Assembly (NCBI GenBank): GCA_020853405.1
Contig: JADYYZ010000251.1
Location: 1-6,732, forward strand
Length of the DNA: 6,732 bases
DNA from: Acetobacteraceae bacterium
Lineage (GTDB): Bacteria > Pseudomonadota > Alphaproteobacteria > Acetobacterales > Acetobacteraceae
Reading direction: 5' to 3'
Of the stretch, positions 1 through 6,732 are shown piece after piece. Within the stretch, counting starts at the first letter, position 1. Each line of letters starts with the position of its first letter. The translations under genes and the position numbers were made by a program. The notes beneath the pieces are model-generated. The model saw only the letters and a list, made by a program, of their open reading frames with translations. It was not told the DNA's origin and ran no database searches.

Positions 1-1076
<1,076 letters not shown>

Positions 1077-1152
1077 GGGGGCGTGAGCCTACGCGGTTTA
1101 CCGGCCGCGCGCATGATGCTAACCGCGCGCCGGGTCTGGTGACGGGGTGCCG
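1077..1152. promoter_or_regulatory. Divergent intergenic region, probable promoter region for both flanking genes
   Basis: This 76-bp spacer separates the start codons of two divergently transcribed genes, so promoters for both should lie in it or reach into the coding ends. I found no convincing -35/-10 pair on either strand; TTTACC at 1097-1102 is only a weak -35-like candidate. The segment contains an inverted repeat (separate entry). The call rests on position, not on promoter motifs. Confidence 0.35.
1092..1127. repeat. 7-bp inverted repeat CGCGGTT...AACCGCG in the divergent spacer
   Basis: The arms CGCGGTT (1092-1098) and AACCGCG (1121-1127) are perfect inverted copies separated by 22 bp. 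Nested in the left arm is a second short dyad, CGGT-TT-ACCG (1094-1103). Such an arrangement could be an operator for a dimeric regulator or a 5'-leader hairpin. The arms are GC-rich and short, so chance occurrence in this composition is quite possible. Confidence 0.3.
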
Positions 1153-2172
1153 ATGAGCGAGGCTGCCGCGATGACGGTGCGGGCCACCGCCGAAGGGGGC
1201 GTCGGGCGGATCGTGCTCGACCGGCCGAAGGCGCTGAATGCGCTCGACCTGCCGATGATCCGCGCGATCGGCGCCGTGCTGGAGCGGTTCCGCGCCGATC
1301 CGGCGGTGCGCCTGGTGACGATCGAGGGCGCGGGCGGCCGCGCCTTCTGCGCCGGCGGCGATGTGCGCCTGATCCGCGCCAACACGCTTGCCGGCGATTT
1401 CGCCGCCTCCGAGGCGTTCTTCGCCGCCGAATACGCGGTGAACCAGGCGATCGCCGAGTTCCCGAAGCCCTTCGTGGCCCTGATCGACGGCATCTCGATG
1501 GGCGGCGGCATGGGGCTTTCCATCCATGGCAGCCACCGGGTGGTGAGCGAGCACGCGGTGATGGCGATGCCGGAGACCACGATCGCGCTGTTCCCCGATA
1601 TCGGCGCCAGCTGGTTCATGCCGCGCCTGCCCGGCTGCATCGGCATCTGGGCGGCGCTGGTCTCGGCCAGGCTCGGCCCCGGCGACTGCCTCGCCGCCGG
1701 ACTTGCCACCCATTTCGTGCCCCGCGCCGGGCTTGCCGAGCTCGCCGGGGCGCTGGCCCGGCACGGCATCGCGGCACTGGCCTCGCGCACCGCCGGGCCG
1801 GCGCCGGAAACGCTCGATGCGCCGACCCGTGCCGCGATCGCGCGCTGCTTCGGCAAGGAAAGCGTGCCCGCGATCGTCGCCGCGCTGGAGGCCGAGGATA
1901 CGGACTGGGCACGGGCGCAGCTCGCGGCCCTTCGGGCTGCCTCGCCGACCTCGCTTTTCGTCAGCCTCGAGGTGATGCGCCGGGGCGCGGCCGCGACGCT
2001 CCGCCAGGCGCTCGTCACCGAACTGGCACTCACGCGCAGCGTCACCCGCCACCCCGACTTCCTGGAGGGCGTGCGTGCCCAGGTGGTCGAGAAGACGCGC
2101 GACCCGAAATGGCAGCCGCCGACGATCGAGGCGGTCGACCCCGCCGCGATCGCGCGGATGTTCGCGGGCTGA
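1153..2172 (+). CDS. 3-hydroxyisobutyryl-CoA hydrolase-like protein (crotonase superfamily)
   Basis: This probably hydrolyses 3-hydroxyisobutyryl-CoA to 3-hydroxyisobutyrate and CoA in cytoplasmic valine degradation. The 339-residue protein has the ECH_2/HIBCH layout rather than that of a ~260-residue enoyl-CoA hydratase. It opens with GRIVLDRPKALNAL, followed by the CoA/oxyanion segment AFCAGGDVR (about 64-72) and a glycine-rich turn MGGGMG at 116-121. The active-site segment MPETTIALFPDIG carries Glu141 and Asp149, spaced eight residues apart like the Glu169/Asp177 pair known in human HIBCH. The C-terminal segment HPDFLEGVRAQVVEKTRDPKW is characteristic of the hydrolase branch. The start is uncertain: ATG 1153 has GGGG five bases upstream, GTG 1147 is in frame, and ATG 1171 has GAGG at 1159-1162, eight bases upstream. 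An in-frame TAA at 1120-1122 limits extension. No other valine-pathway gene is in the window. An enoyl-CoA hydratase/isomerase is a less likely alternative. Confidence 0.88.
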   Translation: MSEAAAMTVRATAEGGVGRIVLDRPKALNALDLPMIRAIGAVLERFRADPAVRLVTIEGAGGRAFCAGGDVRLIRANTLAGDFAASEAFFAAEYAVNQAIAEFPKPFVALIDGISMGGGMGLSIHGSHRVVSEHAVMAMPETTIALFPDIGASWFMPRLPGCIGIWAALVSARLGPGDCLAAGLATHFVPRAGLAELAGALARHGIAALASRTAGPAPETLDAPTRAAIARCFGKESVPAIVAALEAEDTDWARAQLAALRAASPTSLFVSLEVMRRGAAATLRQALVTELALTRSVTRHPDFLEGVRAQVVEKTRDPKWQPPTIEAVDPAAIARMFAG

Positions 2173-2209
2173 TCCCGTCTCCGGCGATTCCGCCTCCGAC
2201 GATCACGCA
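2173..2209. other. Convergent 37-bp gap, no clear terminator
   Basis: The stop codons of the hydrolase gene and the secreted NTF2-like gene face each other across 37 bp. Only a weak 4-bp stem (GGCG-ATTC-CGCC) can be drawn, with no T-run on either strand. Transcription may end by a Rho-dependent route or inside the opposing gene. Confidence 0.4.
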
Positions 2210-2683
2210 CTACTCGTCGTCGAACGGCAGCATCGACAGGTGCTGGTCGAGAATGCGCCAGCCGCCGTCGGTGGCGATCCAGACCAGGGTGAAGCGGAGT
2301 GCCACCGGCACCACCGCATCGTTCGCGCCGGGCGGGTGCGCAAGTGCCAGCCCCGAGGCGACGGCGATGCGCCCATACTCGCGCCAGGCGTGGCGCGCGA
2401 AGGTCAGCGCGCGCGGCGTGGCGCTCTCCGCCTCGCGCGCGAGCGCGTAGCCGAGCGTCGGGCCATCCACCGCCTGCACCCGTGACTGCGCGGTCCAGGC
2501 TGCGGCACCGGGGGCATAGAGCCGGGCCATGCCGGCCGGATCGTTGCCTGCCCAGGCGGCAGCCCAGGCGGCAAGGGCGGGATGCGCCGGCGGGTCGGCA
2601 AGGGCGGGGCCAGCGACGAGGCCAGCGACGAGGCCAGCAACGGGCGCCACCATCCGGAGCAGGAGCACGAGGGGATTGCGCAT
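2210..2683 (-). CDS. Secreted small NTF2-like (SnoaL/DUF4440-type) protein
   Basis: The protein has 157 residues with a clear Sec signal peptide: Arg2, a hydrophobic core rich in Leu/Val/Ala, and a likely cleavage ALA|DP after residue 29. The mature ~128 residues resemble the NTF2-like cone fold. An N-terminal helix WAAAWAGNDPAGMARLYAP fits the common W..A....D...L..LYA pattern, and a C-terminal strand pair VALRFTLVWIATDGGWRILDQHLS matches the usual W-hydrophobic-x-x-H ending. Members of this fold act as small-ligand binders or enzymes, or have unknown roles; no catalytic set can be assigned here. The ATG at 2683 is supported by AAGGAG nine bases upstream. It is the last gene of the minus-strand unit, 66 bp after the EamA gene, and its good ribosome site suggests independent translation. 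The signal-peptide region is built from short tandem 12-bp repeats (separate entries). The fold call is by pattern only. Confidence 0.75.
   Translation of the reverse strand: MRNPLVLLLRMVAPVAGLVAGLVAGPALADPPAHPALAAWAAAWAGNDPAGMARLYAPGAAAWTAQSRVQAVDGPTLGYALAREAESATPRALTFARHAWREYGRIAVASGLALAHPPGANDAVVPVALRFTLVWIATDGGWRILDQHLSMLPFDDE
2551..2574. repeat. Tandem 12-bp duplication in the NTF2-like gene
   Basis: Two adjacent near-identical 12-mers, CCCAGGCGGCAG and CCCAGGCGGCAA, encode on the minus strand the doubled residue block AAWA-AAWA near residues 38-45, at the start of the mature protein. It is in frame, so a gain or loss of a unit would keep the gene open. Confidence 0.75.
2609..2644. repeat. 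Three tandem 12-bp units inside the signal peptide
   Basis: The units GCCAGCGACGAG (2609-2620), GCCAGCGACGAG (2621-2632) and GCCAGCAACGGG (2633-2644, two mismatches) are consecutive. Read on the minus strand they encode PVAG-LVAG-LVAG, residues 14-25, most of the hydrophobic core of the signal peptide. The copies are in phase with codons, so slippage would lengthen or shorten the core by four residues. Confidence 0.85.
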
Positions 2684-2692
2684 GCGGCCGTT

Positions 2693-2698
2693 CTCCTT
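2693..2698 (-). promoter_or_regulatory. Ribosome binding site AAGGAG of the NTF2-like gene
   Basis: Reading the minus strand, AAGGAG is followed by nine bases and then ATG at 2683. This is a near-consensus Shine-Dalgarno site and fixes the start so that the signal peptide is included. Confidence 0.75.
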
Positions 2699-2749
2699 CG
2701 GAACCGGCCAAGCATGCGCTGGCGGGCGGGGAGTCGCGGGTGAGCGCGG

Positions 2750-3655
2750 TCACTTTCCCAGCACGACCCCCAGCACCCCGACCACCACCAGGGCGGTGCC
2801 CAGGATGTCGCTCGCGGTGGGGCGTTCGCCCAGGTAGAAGCGGCTGAACGCCAGCGTGAACAGCAGCTCGACCTGGCCCAGCGCCCGCACCGGTGCCACC
2901 TGTGCCAGCGTGAAAGCGGTGAACCAGCAGGTGCTGCCGCCGACCGACAGCAGCCCGACGCGCGCCGACTGCCGCCAGGTGGTGAAGGCGCGCACGAAAT
3001 CGTCGGGCTTGCGCCAGCCGAGCCAGACGCCGGCCATCAGTGTCTGCAGGGTGTTGGTCAGCGCCAGCGTGAAGATCGCGCGCAGCATCACATCGCCGCT
3101 CTCCAGCCCGGTGCTGGCGGCGCGGAAGCAGATGGCGCTGAGGCCGAACAGGAAGCCGGCGCCGATGCCGCACAGCGCCGCCGGCTGGAGACTGTCCCGC
3201 ACCAGGTCGCGCGCGGTCAGTCGCGTGGCGGCGAGACTGAGCACCAGCACACCGGCGAGCGCCACCAGCAGCCCGAGCCAGCCCAGCGGCCGCAGCGTCT
3301 CGTCCAGCAGGAAATACGCCATCACCGCTGCCTGCGGCGCCTCGGTCTTGGAATAGGCGGTGCCGACCGCGAAGTTGCGGTAGCCGAACGCCATGATCAG
3401 CAGGTTGGTGGCGACGATCTGGAACAGCCCGCCGAGCGCCGAGACCAGTACGAAACCCCATCCCCATTCGGGCAGCTGCGTGGCCGGCCGCAGCATCAGC
3501 AGCAGCAGCAGCAGGAACGCGACCGGCGCGCCGTAGAGGAAGCGGATGAAGGCCGCGGCCTCGGTGCCGAGCTGGCCCTTCAGCCGCTGCTGGAGTGCGG
3601 TGCGCCAGCACTGGAACAGCGCCGCCGTGATGGTGACGGGGACCCAGGCTTCCAT
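2750..3655 (-). CDS. EamA/DMT-superfamily membrane transporter
   Basis: This is a 301-residue polytopic inner-membrane protein of drug/metabolite transporter type, a family that includes amino-acid, metabolite and toxic-compound exporters and some uptake carriers. Hydrophobic stretches recur throughout and fit about ten helices arranged as two EamA repeats. Each half ends with the same pattern: DETLRPLGWLGLLVALAG around 118-135 and GERPTASDILGTALVVVG around 276-293, an acidic residue before a Gly-rich last helix. The first half keeps a conserved-looking segment AFGYRNFAVGTAYSKTEAP around 89-107. The ATG at 3655 lies 22 bp after the stop of the amidohydrolase gene with no Shine-Dalgarno in the gap, so its translation is probably coupled to that gene. 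A run of six CTG codons (Leu48-Leu53) sits in the second helix. Neighbours suggest it moves a substrate or product of the amidohydrolase; the direction and the compound are not shown by sequence. Confidence 0.9.
   Translation of the reverse strand: MEAWVPVTITAALFQCWRTALQQRLKGQLGTEAAAFIRFLYGAPVAFLLLLLLMLRPATQLPEWGWGFVLVSALGGLFQIVATNLLIMAFGYRNFAVGTAYSKTEAPQAAVMAYFLLDETLRPLGWLGLLVALAGVLVLSLAATRLTARDLVRDSLQPAALCGIGAGFLFGLSAICFRAASTGLESGDVMLRAIFTLALTNTLQTLMAGVWLGWRKPDDFVRAFTTWRQSARVGLLSVGGSTCWFTAFTLAQVAPVRALGQVELLFTLAFSRFYLGERPTASDILGTALVVVGVLGVVLGK
3497..3514. repeat. (CAG)6 / (CTG)6 trinucleotide run
   Basis: Six consecutive CAG triplets on the plus strand read as six CTG leucine codons (residues 48-53) in the EamA transporter, in a membrane helix. 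It is an in-frame microsatellite, so changes in copy number would alter helix length by single residues without a frameshift. Confidence 0.9.
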
Positions 3656-3677
3656 CAGTTTCGGTGCGGCGGCAGCC

Positions 3678-5105
3678 TCAGTACCGCGACCGCCCCCAGA
3701 ATCCTTCCGGCGTCGCCAGCAGGTGCGAAAGCCCGGTGCGCTCCAGCATCAGCGCGGTCTGGCGGGCGGCCTCGTCGAGGATCGCCTTCTGGTCGGCGTA
3801 GATCAGCTGGCGATCGCGCATCAGCAGCCGCCCGTCGCAGACCACGTCGCGCACGTCGCCGCCACCGGCGAAGCAGGCAAGCCGATAGAGCGGCATGTTC
3901 GGCGGATAGAGGTGCGGTTCGTCGAGTGCGACGGTGATGATGTCGGCCTTCTTCCCCGCCTCCAGGCTGCCGAGCTCCGCCTCCAGCCCCATCGCGCGCG
4001 CGGAATCGATGGTGACCATCTCCAGCACCTTGCCGGGCGGCATCACGTGCTGGTCGCGGAAATGCCGCTGGTGGTAGCGCATCGCCATGAACATGTGGCG
4101 GACCATGTCGGCGCTGCGGTCGGGCGCGGTGGCGTCGCTGCCGATGATCACGGTGACGCCGCGATCGAGCAATTCCGGCACCGGGCAGCGCCCGCGCACC
4201 GAGGCGATCGCCGAGGGGTTGTGCACGATCCGCGTGTCGGTGCGCACCACCGCCTCGATGTCGGCTTCGGTGAGCTCGGTGCAATGGCTCATGGTGGCGT
4301 CGGCACCGAGCAGCCCGAGCTGCTCGGCCCGGGCCAGCGAGCCGCTGCGGTGGCCGTCCTGGTGGAACAGCGTGCCGTGCTTCCTGCCGAGCTCGCGCAC
4401 CAGACGGCCCTGGCGTTCGCTGAGCGGAAGGTCGCGGTCCGGATGTTCGCCGTCGTGGAATGTGGGCATCAGGGTGGCCACCCGGATCAGGCCGCCGGCG
4501 CCGCCGTGCCAGCGTTCGAGCAGCAGGCCGATCGTCTCCAGCTGCTGCTCGAACGTGACCGGATACTCGGTCTTCGCCATGCCGTCCCAGCGCGCATAGG
4601 TGCGCGGGTGCGGCGGCCGGGTGGGGCCGACCGCCATGATGTCGCGCAGGCCCAGCTGCGCATAGCCCGAGGCATGCGCCTCGCCGTGGGCGGGGTCGTC
4701 GGTGCGCATGATCGCGTCCCCGCCGCCCAGCAGCGAGACCCCGCAGGTGACGCCGAACTTCAGCCGTTCGAGCGCGGCCAGCATCGCCTCGGCCCGCCAG
4801 AAATCAGGGGTCGAGGCGACGGTGTAGACCTGCTCGCACACCTCCGACCAGCGATCGGAATCGCCGCCGCCCATGGTCTTGATCAGGCCGTGCCCGGCAT
4901 GGCTGTGGCCGTCGATCAGGCCGGGCAGGATGGCCTTGCCGTTCGCCTCGATCACGTGGCGGGAGGGGTGCTGCTGGTTCATCGCGGCCGTGCTGCCGAC
5001 GCCGATGATGCGATCGCCCTGCACCGCCACCGCGCCATCCTCGATCACCTGGCGATCGGGGTTCATGGTGACGACGAAGCCGCCGCGGATCAGAAGGTCG
5101 GCCAC
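3678..5105 (-). CDS. COG0402 (TRZ/ATZ, SsnA/MtaD-like) metal-dependent amidohydrolase
   Basis: This 475-residue cytoplasmic enzyme of the amidohydrolase superfamily belongs to the group containing cytosine, guanine, 8-oxoguanine and methylthioadenosine deaminases and triazine hydrolases. An N-terminal beta-sandwich part (LLIRGGFVVTMN, about 4-15) leads to GLIDGHSHAGHG with metal ligands His67 and His69. His248 in LFHQDGH is the expected third ligand, His274 in MSHCTELTEADI the expected catalytic His, and Asp324 in IIGSDATAPD the expected last ligand. HNPSAIAS (295-302) and the C-terminal GSLEAGKKADII also fit the family. Family members usually have Glu three residues after the His248 position (Glu217 in E. 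coli cytosine deaminase, Glu246 in AtzA); here that residue is Gly251. The start is GTG at 5105, supported by a strong GGAGGAG site. It lies 15 bp after the binding-protein gene, so the two are very likely co-transcribed. The substrate is unknown; a typical deaminase role is doubtful without the Glu. Confidence 0.9.
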   Translation of the reverse strand: MADLLIRGGFVVTMNPDRQVIEDGAVAVQGDRIIGVGSTAAMNQQHPSRHVIEANGKAILPGLIDGHSHAGHGLIKTMGGGDSDRWSEVCEQVYTVASTPDFWRAEAMLAALERLKFGVTCGVSLLGGGDAIMRTDDPAHGEAHASGYAQLGLRDIMAVGPTRPPHPRTYARWDGMAKTEYPVTFEQQLETIGLLLERWHGGAGGLIRVATLMPTFHDGEHPDRDLPLSERQGRLVRELGRKHGTLFHQDGHRSGSLARAEQLGLLGADATMSHCTELTEADIEAVVRTDTRIVHNPSAIASVRGRCPVPELLDRGVTVIIGSDATAPDRSADMVRHMFMAMRYHQRHFRDQHVMPPGKVLEMVTIDSARAMGLEAELGSLEAGKKADIITVALDEPHLYPPNMPLYRLACFAGGGDVRDVVCDGRLLMRDRQLIYADQKAILDEAARQTALMLERTGLSHLLATPEGFWGRSRY

Positions 5106-5112
5106 CTCGGTT

Positions 5113-5119
5113 CTCCTCC
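5113..5119 (-). promoter_or_regulatory. Strong ribosome binding site GGAGGAG deciding a GTG start
   Basis: On the minus strand GGAGGAG is followed by seven bases and then GTG at 5105. No ATG is available near the family's expected N-terminus, so this site decides the non-ATG start of the amidohydrolase. It lies wholly in the 15-bp gap after the binding-protein stop codon. Confidence 0.85.
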
Positions 5120-5120
5120 C

Positions 5121-6692
5121 TCAATTCACCGTCACGTGCCACAGCCGGAGCCGGTTGTCGGGTCCCTGGCGCAGATCGATGTTGCGCCTGGCGGCCCAGA
5201 CGATCGGCTGCTGGTGCAGCGGCACGTGTGCGATGTCCTCGCGCTCCAGCCGGAACGCCTCGTGCATCAGCGCGAAGCGGCGTTCCTGGCTGGTCTCGCG
5301 GCTGGCCTCGATGATCAGCCTGTCGATCGCCGGGTTGGAATAGCGCCCGGCATTCAGCCCGCCCTCGGTCGCGGTCCTGCTGTGCACGACATCGAGCAGG
5401 GTGGCCAGCGCGTCGGCCTGCGGCAGGCCGGCATGGCCGATCATGAACATCGAAAGGTCGTTGCCGTTGATGCGCCGCGACCAGACGTTGAGCGGCTCGA
5501 TCTGCGGCTGCACCTTGATGCCGACGCGGGCCAGCATGCCGATCACGGCAAGGCAGATGCGCTCGTCATACACGTAGCGGTCGTTCGGGCACGACAGCCC
5601 GAGCGAGAAGCCGTCCGGGTAGCCGGCCTCGGCCAGCAGCCGCTTCGACGCTTCGGGGTCGAAGGGGTGGATGCGCGTGTTGAGGTCGGCGGGCGCGCCG
5701 GTGAGGAAGGGCGAGGCAAGGATGCCCGCCGGCCAGGAATTGCCGCGCATCACGGTGCGGCGGATCGCCTCGATGTCGATCGCCTGGTAGATCGCGCGCC
5801 GTACCCTGATGTCCTTCAGCGGGTTCTTGCCCTTGACGTCGGAATACAGCAGCTCGTCGCGGTACTGGTCGAACCCGAAATAGATCGTGCGCAGCTCCGG
5901 CCCCTGCACCACCTTCAGCGCCGGCGAGGCCTCGATGCGCGGGATGTCCTGGATCGGGATTTCCACCGTGGCGTCGATCGCGCCGCTGATCAGGGCGGCG
6001 GTGCGGGTGGCAGCACTGCGGATCGGCTGGAATGTCACCTCGGTCAGGTTGTGCTGCGGGCGGTCCCACCAGCTGGGGTTCACCGCCAGCACCGTGCGCT
6101 CATCCGGCGCGCGGCTGACCAGGCGGAACGGGCCGGTGCCGTTGGCGGCCCGCGCCGCGCCGCTCTCGCGCTGGTCCTGCAGGTTGGCGGCGACGGCGGC
6201 GTGGTTCGCCTCGCTCCAGCCCTTGTCCATGACGAAGAAATGGGTAAGCGCGGTCAGCAGCAGCGGGTTGGGGTTCTCGGTGATGAACTCGACCGTGTGG
6301 GAATCGACCTTGCGCACGTCCTTGACGTCGCCGATGACGCGGCGGGCGAGCGCGCCGGGCGTGTTCAGCCGCTGCCAGGTGAACACCACGTCGTCGGCGT
6401 CGAAGTCGGCACCATCGTGGAACTTCACCCCGCGGCGCAGGAAGAAGCGCCAGGTGGTGGGGTTCACCAGTTCCCAGCGCTCGGCCAGCGCCGGTTCGAT
6501 CTCGATCCGGTCGTTGTGCCGCGTCAGGCCCTCGTAGATGTTGTTGGCGAAGGCGTTGGTGAAGGTGTTGTTCGAACTGTGCGGATCGAGCGTCTGCACA
6601 TCGGCGTTGAAGCTCCAGGCGAAGGTCTTGGCCGAGACCGGCGTGGATGCCGCCAGCAGGGCGGCAGCGGTGGCGGCGGCGAGGTGGCGCAT
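5121..6692 (-). CDS. Periplasmic SBP_bac_5 solute-binding protein of an ABC importer (DppA/OppA class)
   Basis: This 523-residue extracytoplasmic binding protein delivers a ligand to a Dpp/Opp/Nik-type ABC permease; the class binds peptides, nickel chelates, opines, glutathione and other compounds. A Sec signal peptide (Arg2-His3, an Ala/Leu-rich core, likely cleavage VSA|KT after residue 21) has no lipobox cysteine, so the mature protein should be soluble in a Gram-negative periplasm. Family marks include QTLDPHSS (33-40), NNIYEGLTR (50-58), FLRRGVKFHDGADFDADDVVF (84-104) and NGTGPFRL. The only two cysteines, Cys368 and Cys380 in the SCPNDRYVYDERIC segment, may form a disulfide. The length is normal for the family. 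The ATG at 6692 has GGGAG six bases upstream. It is the first visible gene of the minus-strand unit and is followed by an amidohydrolase rather than by permease or ATPase genes, so its membrane partners lie upstream beyond the window or elsewhere. The ligand cannot be deduced. Confidence 0.94.
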   Translation of the reverse strand: MRHLAAATAAALLAASTPVSAKTFAWSFNADVQTLDPHSSNNTFTNAFANNIYEGLTRHNDRIEIEPALAERWELVNPTTWRFFLRRGVKFHDGADFDADDVVFTWQRLNTPGALARRVIGDVKDVRKVDSHTVEFITENPNPLLLTALTHFFVMDKGWSEANHAAVAANLQDQRESGAARAANGTGPFRLVSRAPDERTVLAVNPSWWDRPQHNLTEVTFQPIRSAATRTAALISGAIDATVEIPIQDIPRIEASPALKVVQGPELRTIYFGFDQYRDELLYSDVKGKNPLKDIRVRRAIYQAIDIEAIRRTVMRGNSWPAGILASPFLTGAPADLNTRIHPFDPEASKRLLAEAGYPDGFSLGLSCPNDRYVYDERICLAVIGMLARVGIKVQPQIEPLNVWSRRINGNDLSMFMIGHAGLPQADALATLLDVVHSRTATEGGLNAGRYSNPAIDRLIIEASRETSQERRFALMHEAFRLEREDIAHVPLHQQPIVWAARRNIDLRQGPDNRLRLWHVTVN

Positions 6693-6698
6693 GGTCGT

Positions 6699-6703
6699 CT
6701 CCC
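6699..6703 (-). promoter_or_regulatory. Ribosome binding site GGGAG of the binding-protein gene
   Basis: On the minus strand GGGAG is followed by six bases and then ATG at 6692, which places the start immediately before a well-formed signal peptide. Only 40 bases lie upstream in the window, and they show no clear promoter. Confidence 0.65.
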
Positions 6704-6732
6704 GTTTCCAGCTCTGTTTTGCCGCAGCCTGC

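Noticed and set aside
2173..2209. Rho-independent terminator in the convergent gap
   Set aside because: Only a 4-bp stem can be drawn and no T-run follows it on either strand.
1119..3611. An 830-codon open frame on the minus strand spanning the hydrolase gene, the NTF2-like gene and most of the EamA gene
   Set aside because: Its translation is Arg/Ala/Gly-rich low-complexity sequence with no family pattern. It runs antisense to a well-recognised hydrolase and out of frame through two recognised minus-strand genes. Long spurious frames are expected in DNA this GC-rich.

Overview
The window is GC-rich (roughly two thirds G+C by eye), densely coding bacterial DNA. Third codon positions are strongly G/C, there are no RNA genes, and no mobile-element, phage or CRISPR signals were seen. 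Codon bias, gene density and the mix of families (PotA-type and peptide-type ABC components, EamA transporter, COG0402 amidohydrolase, valine-pathway hydrolase) suggest an alphaproteobacterium, perhaps of the Acetobacterales/Rhodospirillales type. That placement is an inference from style only.

Left part (1-2172): two genes diverge from a 76-bp intergenic region. Reading left, off the window edge, is an almost complete PotA-like ABC ATPase; its permease and binding-protein partners would lie beyond position 1. Reading right is a crotonase-superfamily protein best called 3-hydroxyisobutyryl-CoA hydrolase (valine catabolism). The spacer holds a 7-bp inverted repeat.

Right part (2210-6692): four genes on the minus strand form what looks like one transcription unit, read right to left. 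The order is a periplasmic SBP_bac_5 (peptide/nickel/opine-type) solute-binding protein, a 15-bp gap, a COG0402 (TRZ/ATZ-like) metal-dependent amidohydrolase, a 22-bp gap, an EamA/DMT-family membrane transporter, a 66-bp gap, and a small secreted NTF2-like protein. The unit ends 37 bp from the convergent end of the hydrolase gene, with no convincing terminator between.

A plausible reading is that the binding protein captures a small nitrogenous compound in the periplasm, the cytosolic amidohydrolase processes it, and the EamA protein moves a substrate or product across the inner membrane. The substrate cannot be read from sequence. The most notable point is that the amidohydrolase keeps the family's metal ligands but lacks the usual catalytic glutamate of the HxxE motif, so it may not be an ordinary aromatic-ring deaminase. 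No clearly new defence or mobile system is visible; the rest looks like ordinary chromosomal metabolism and transport.
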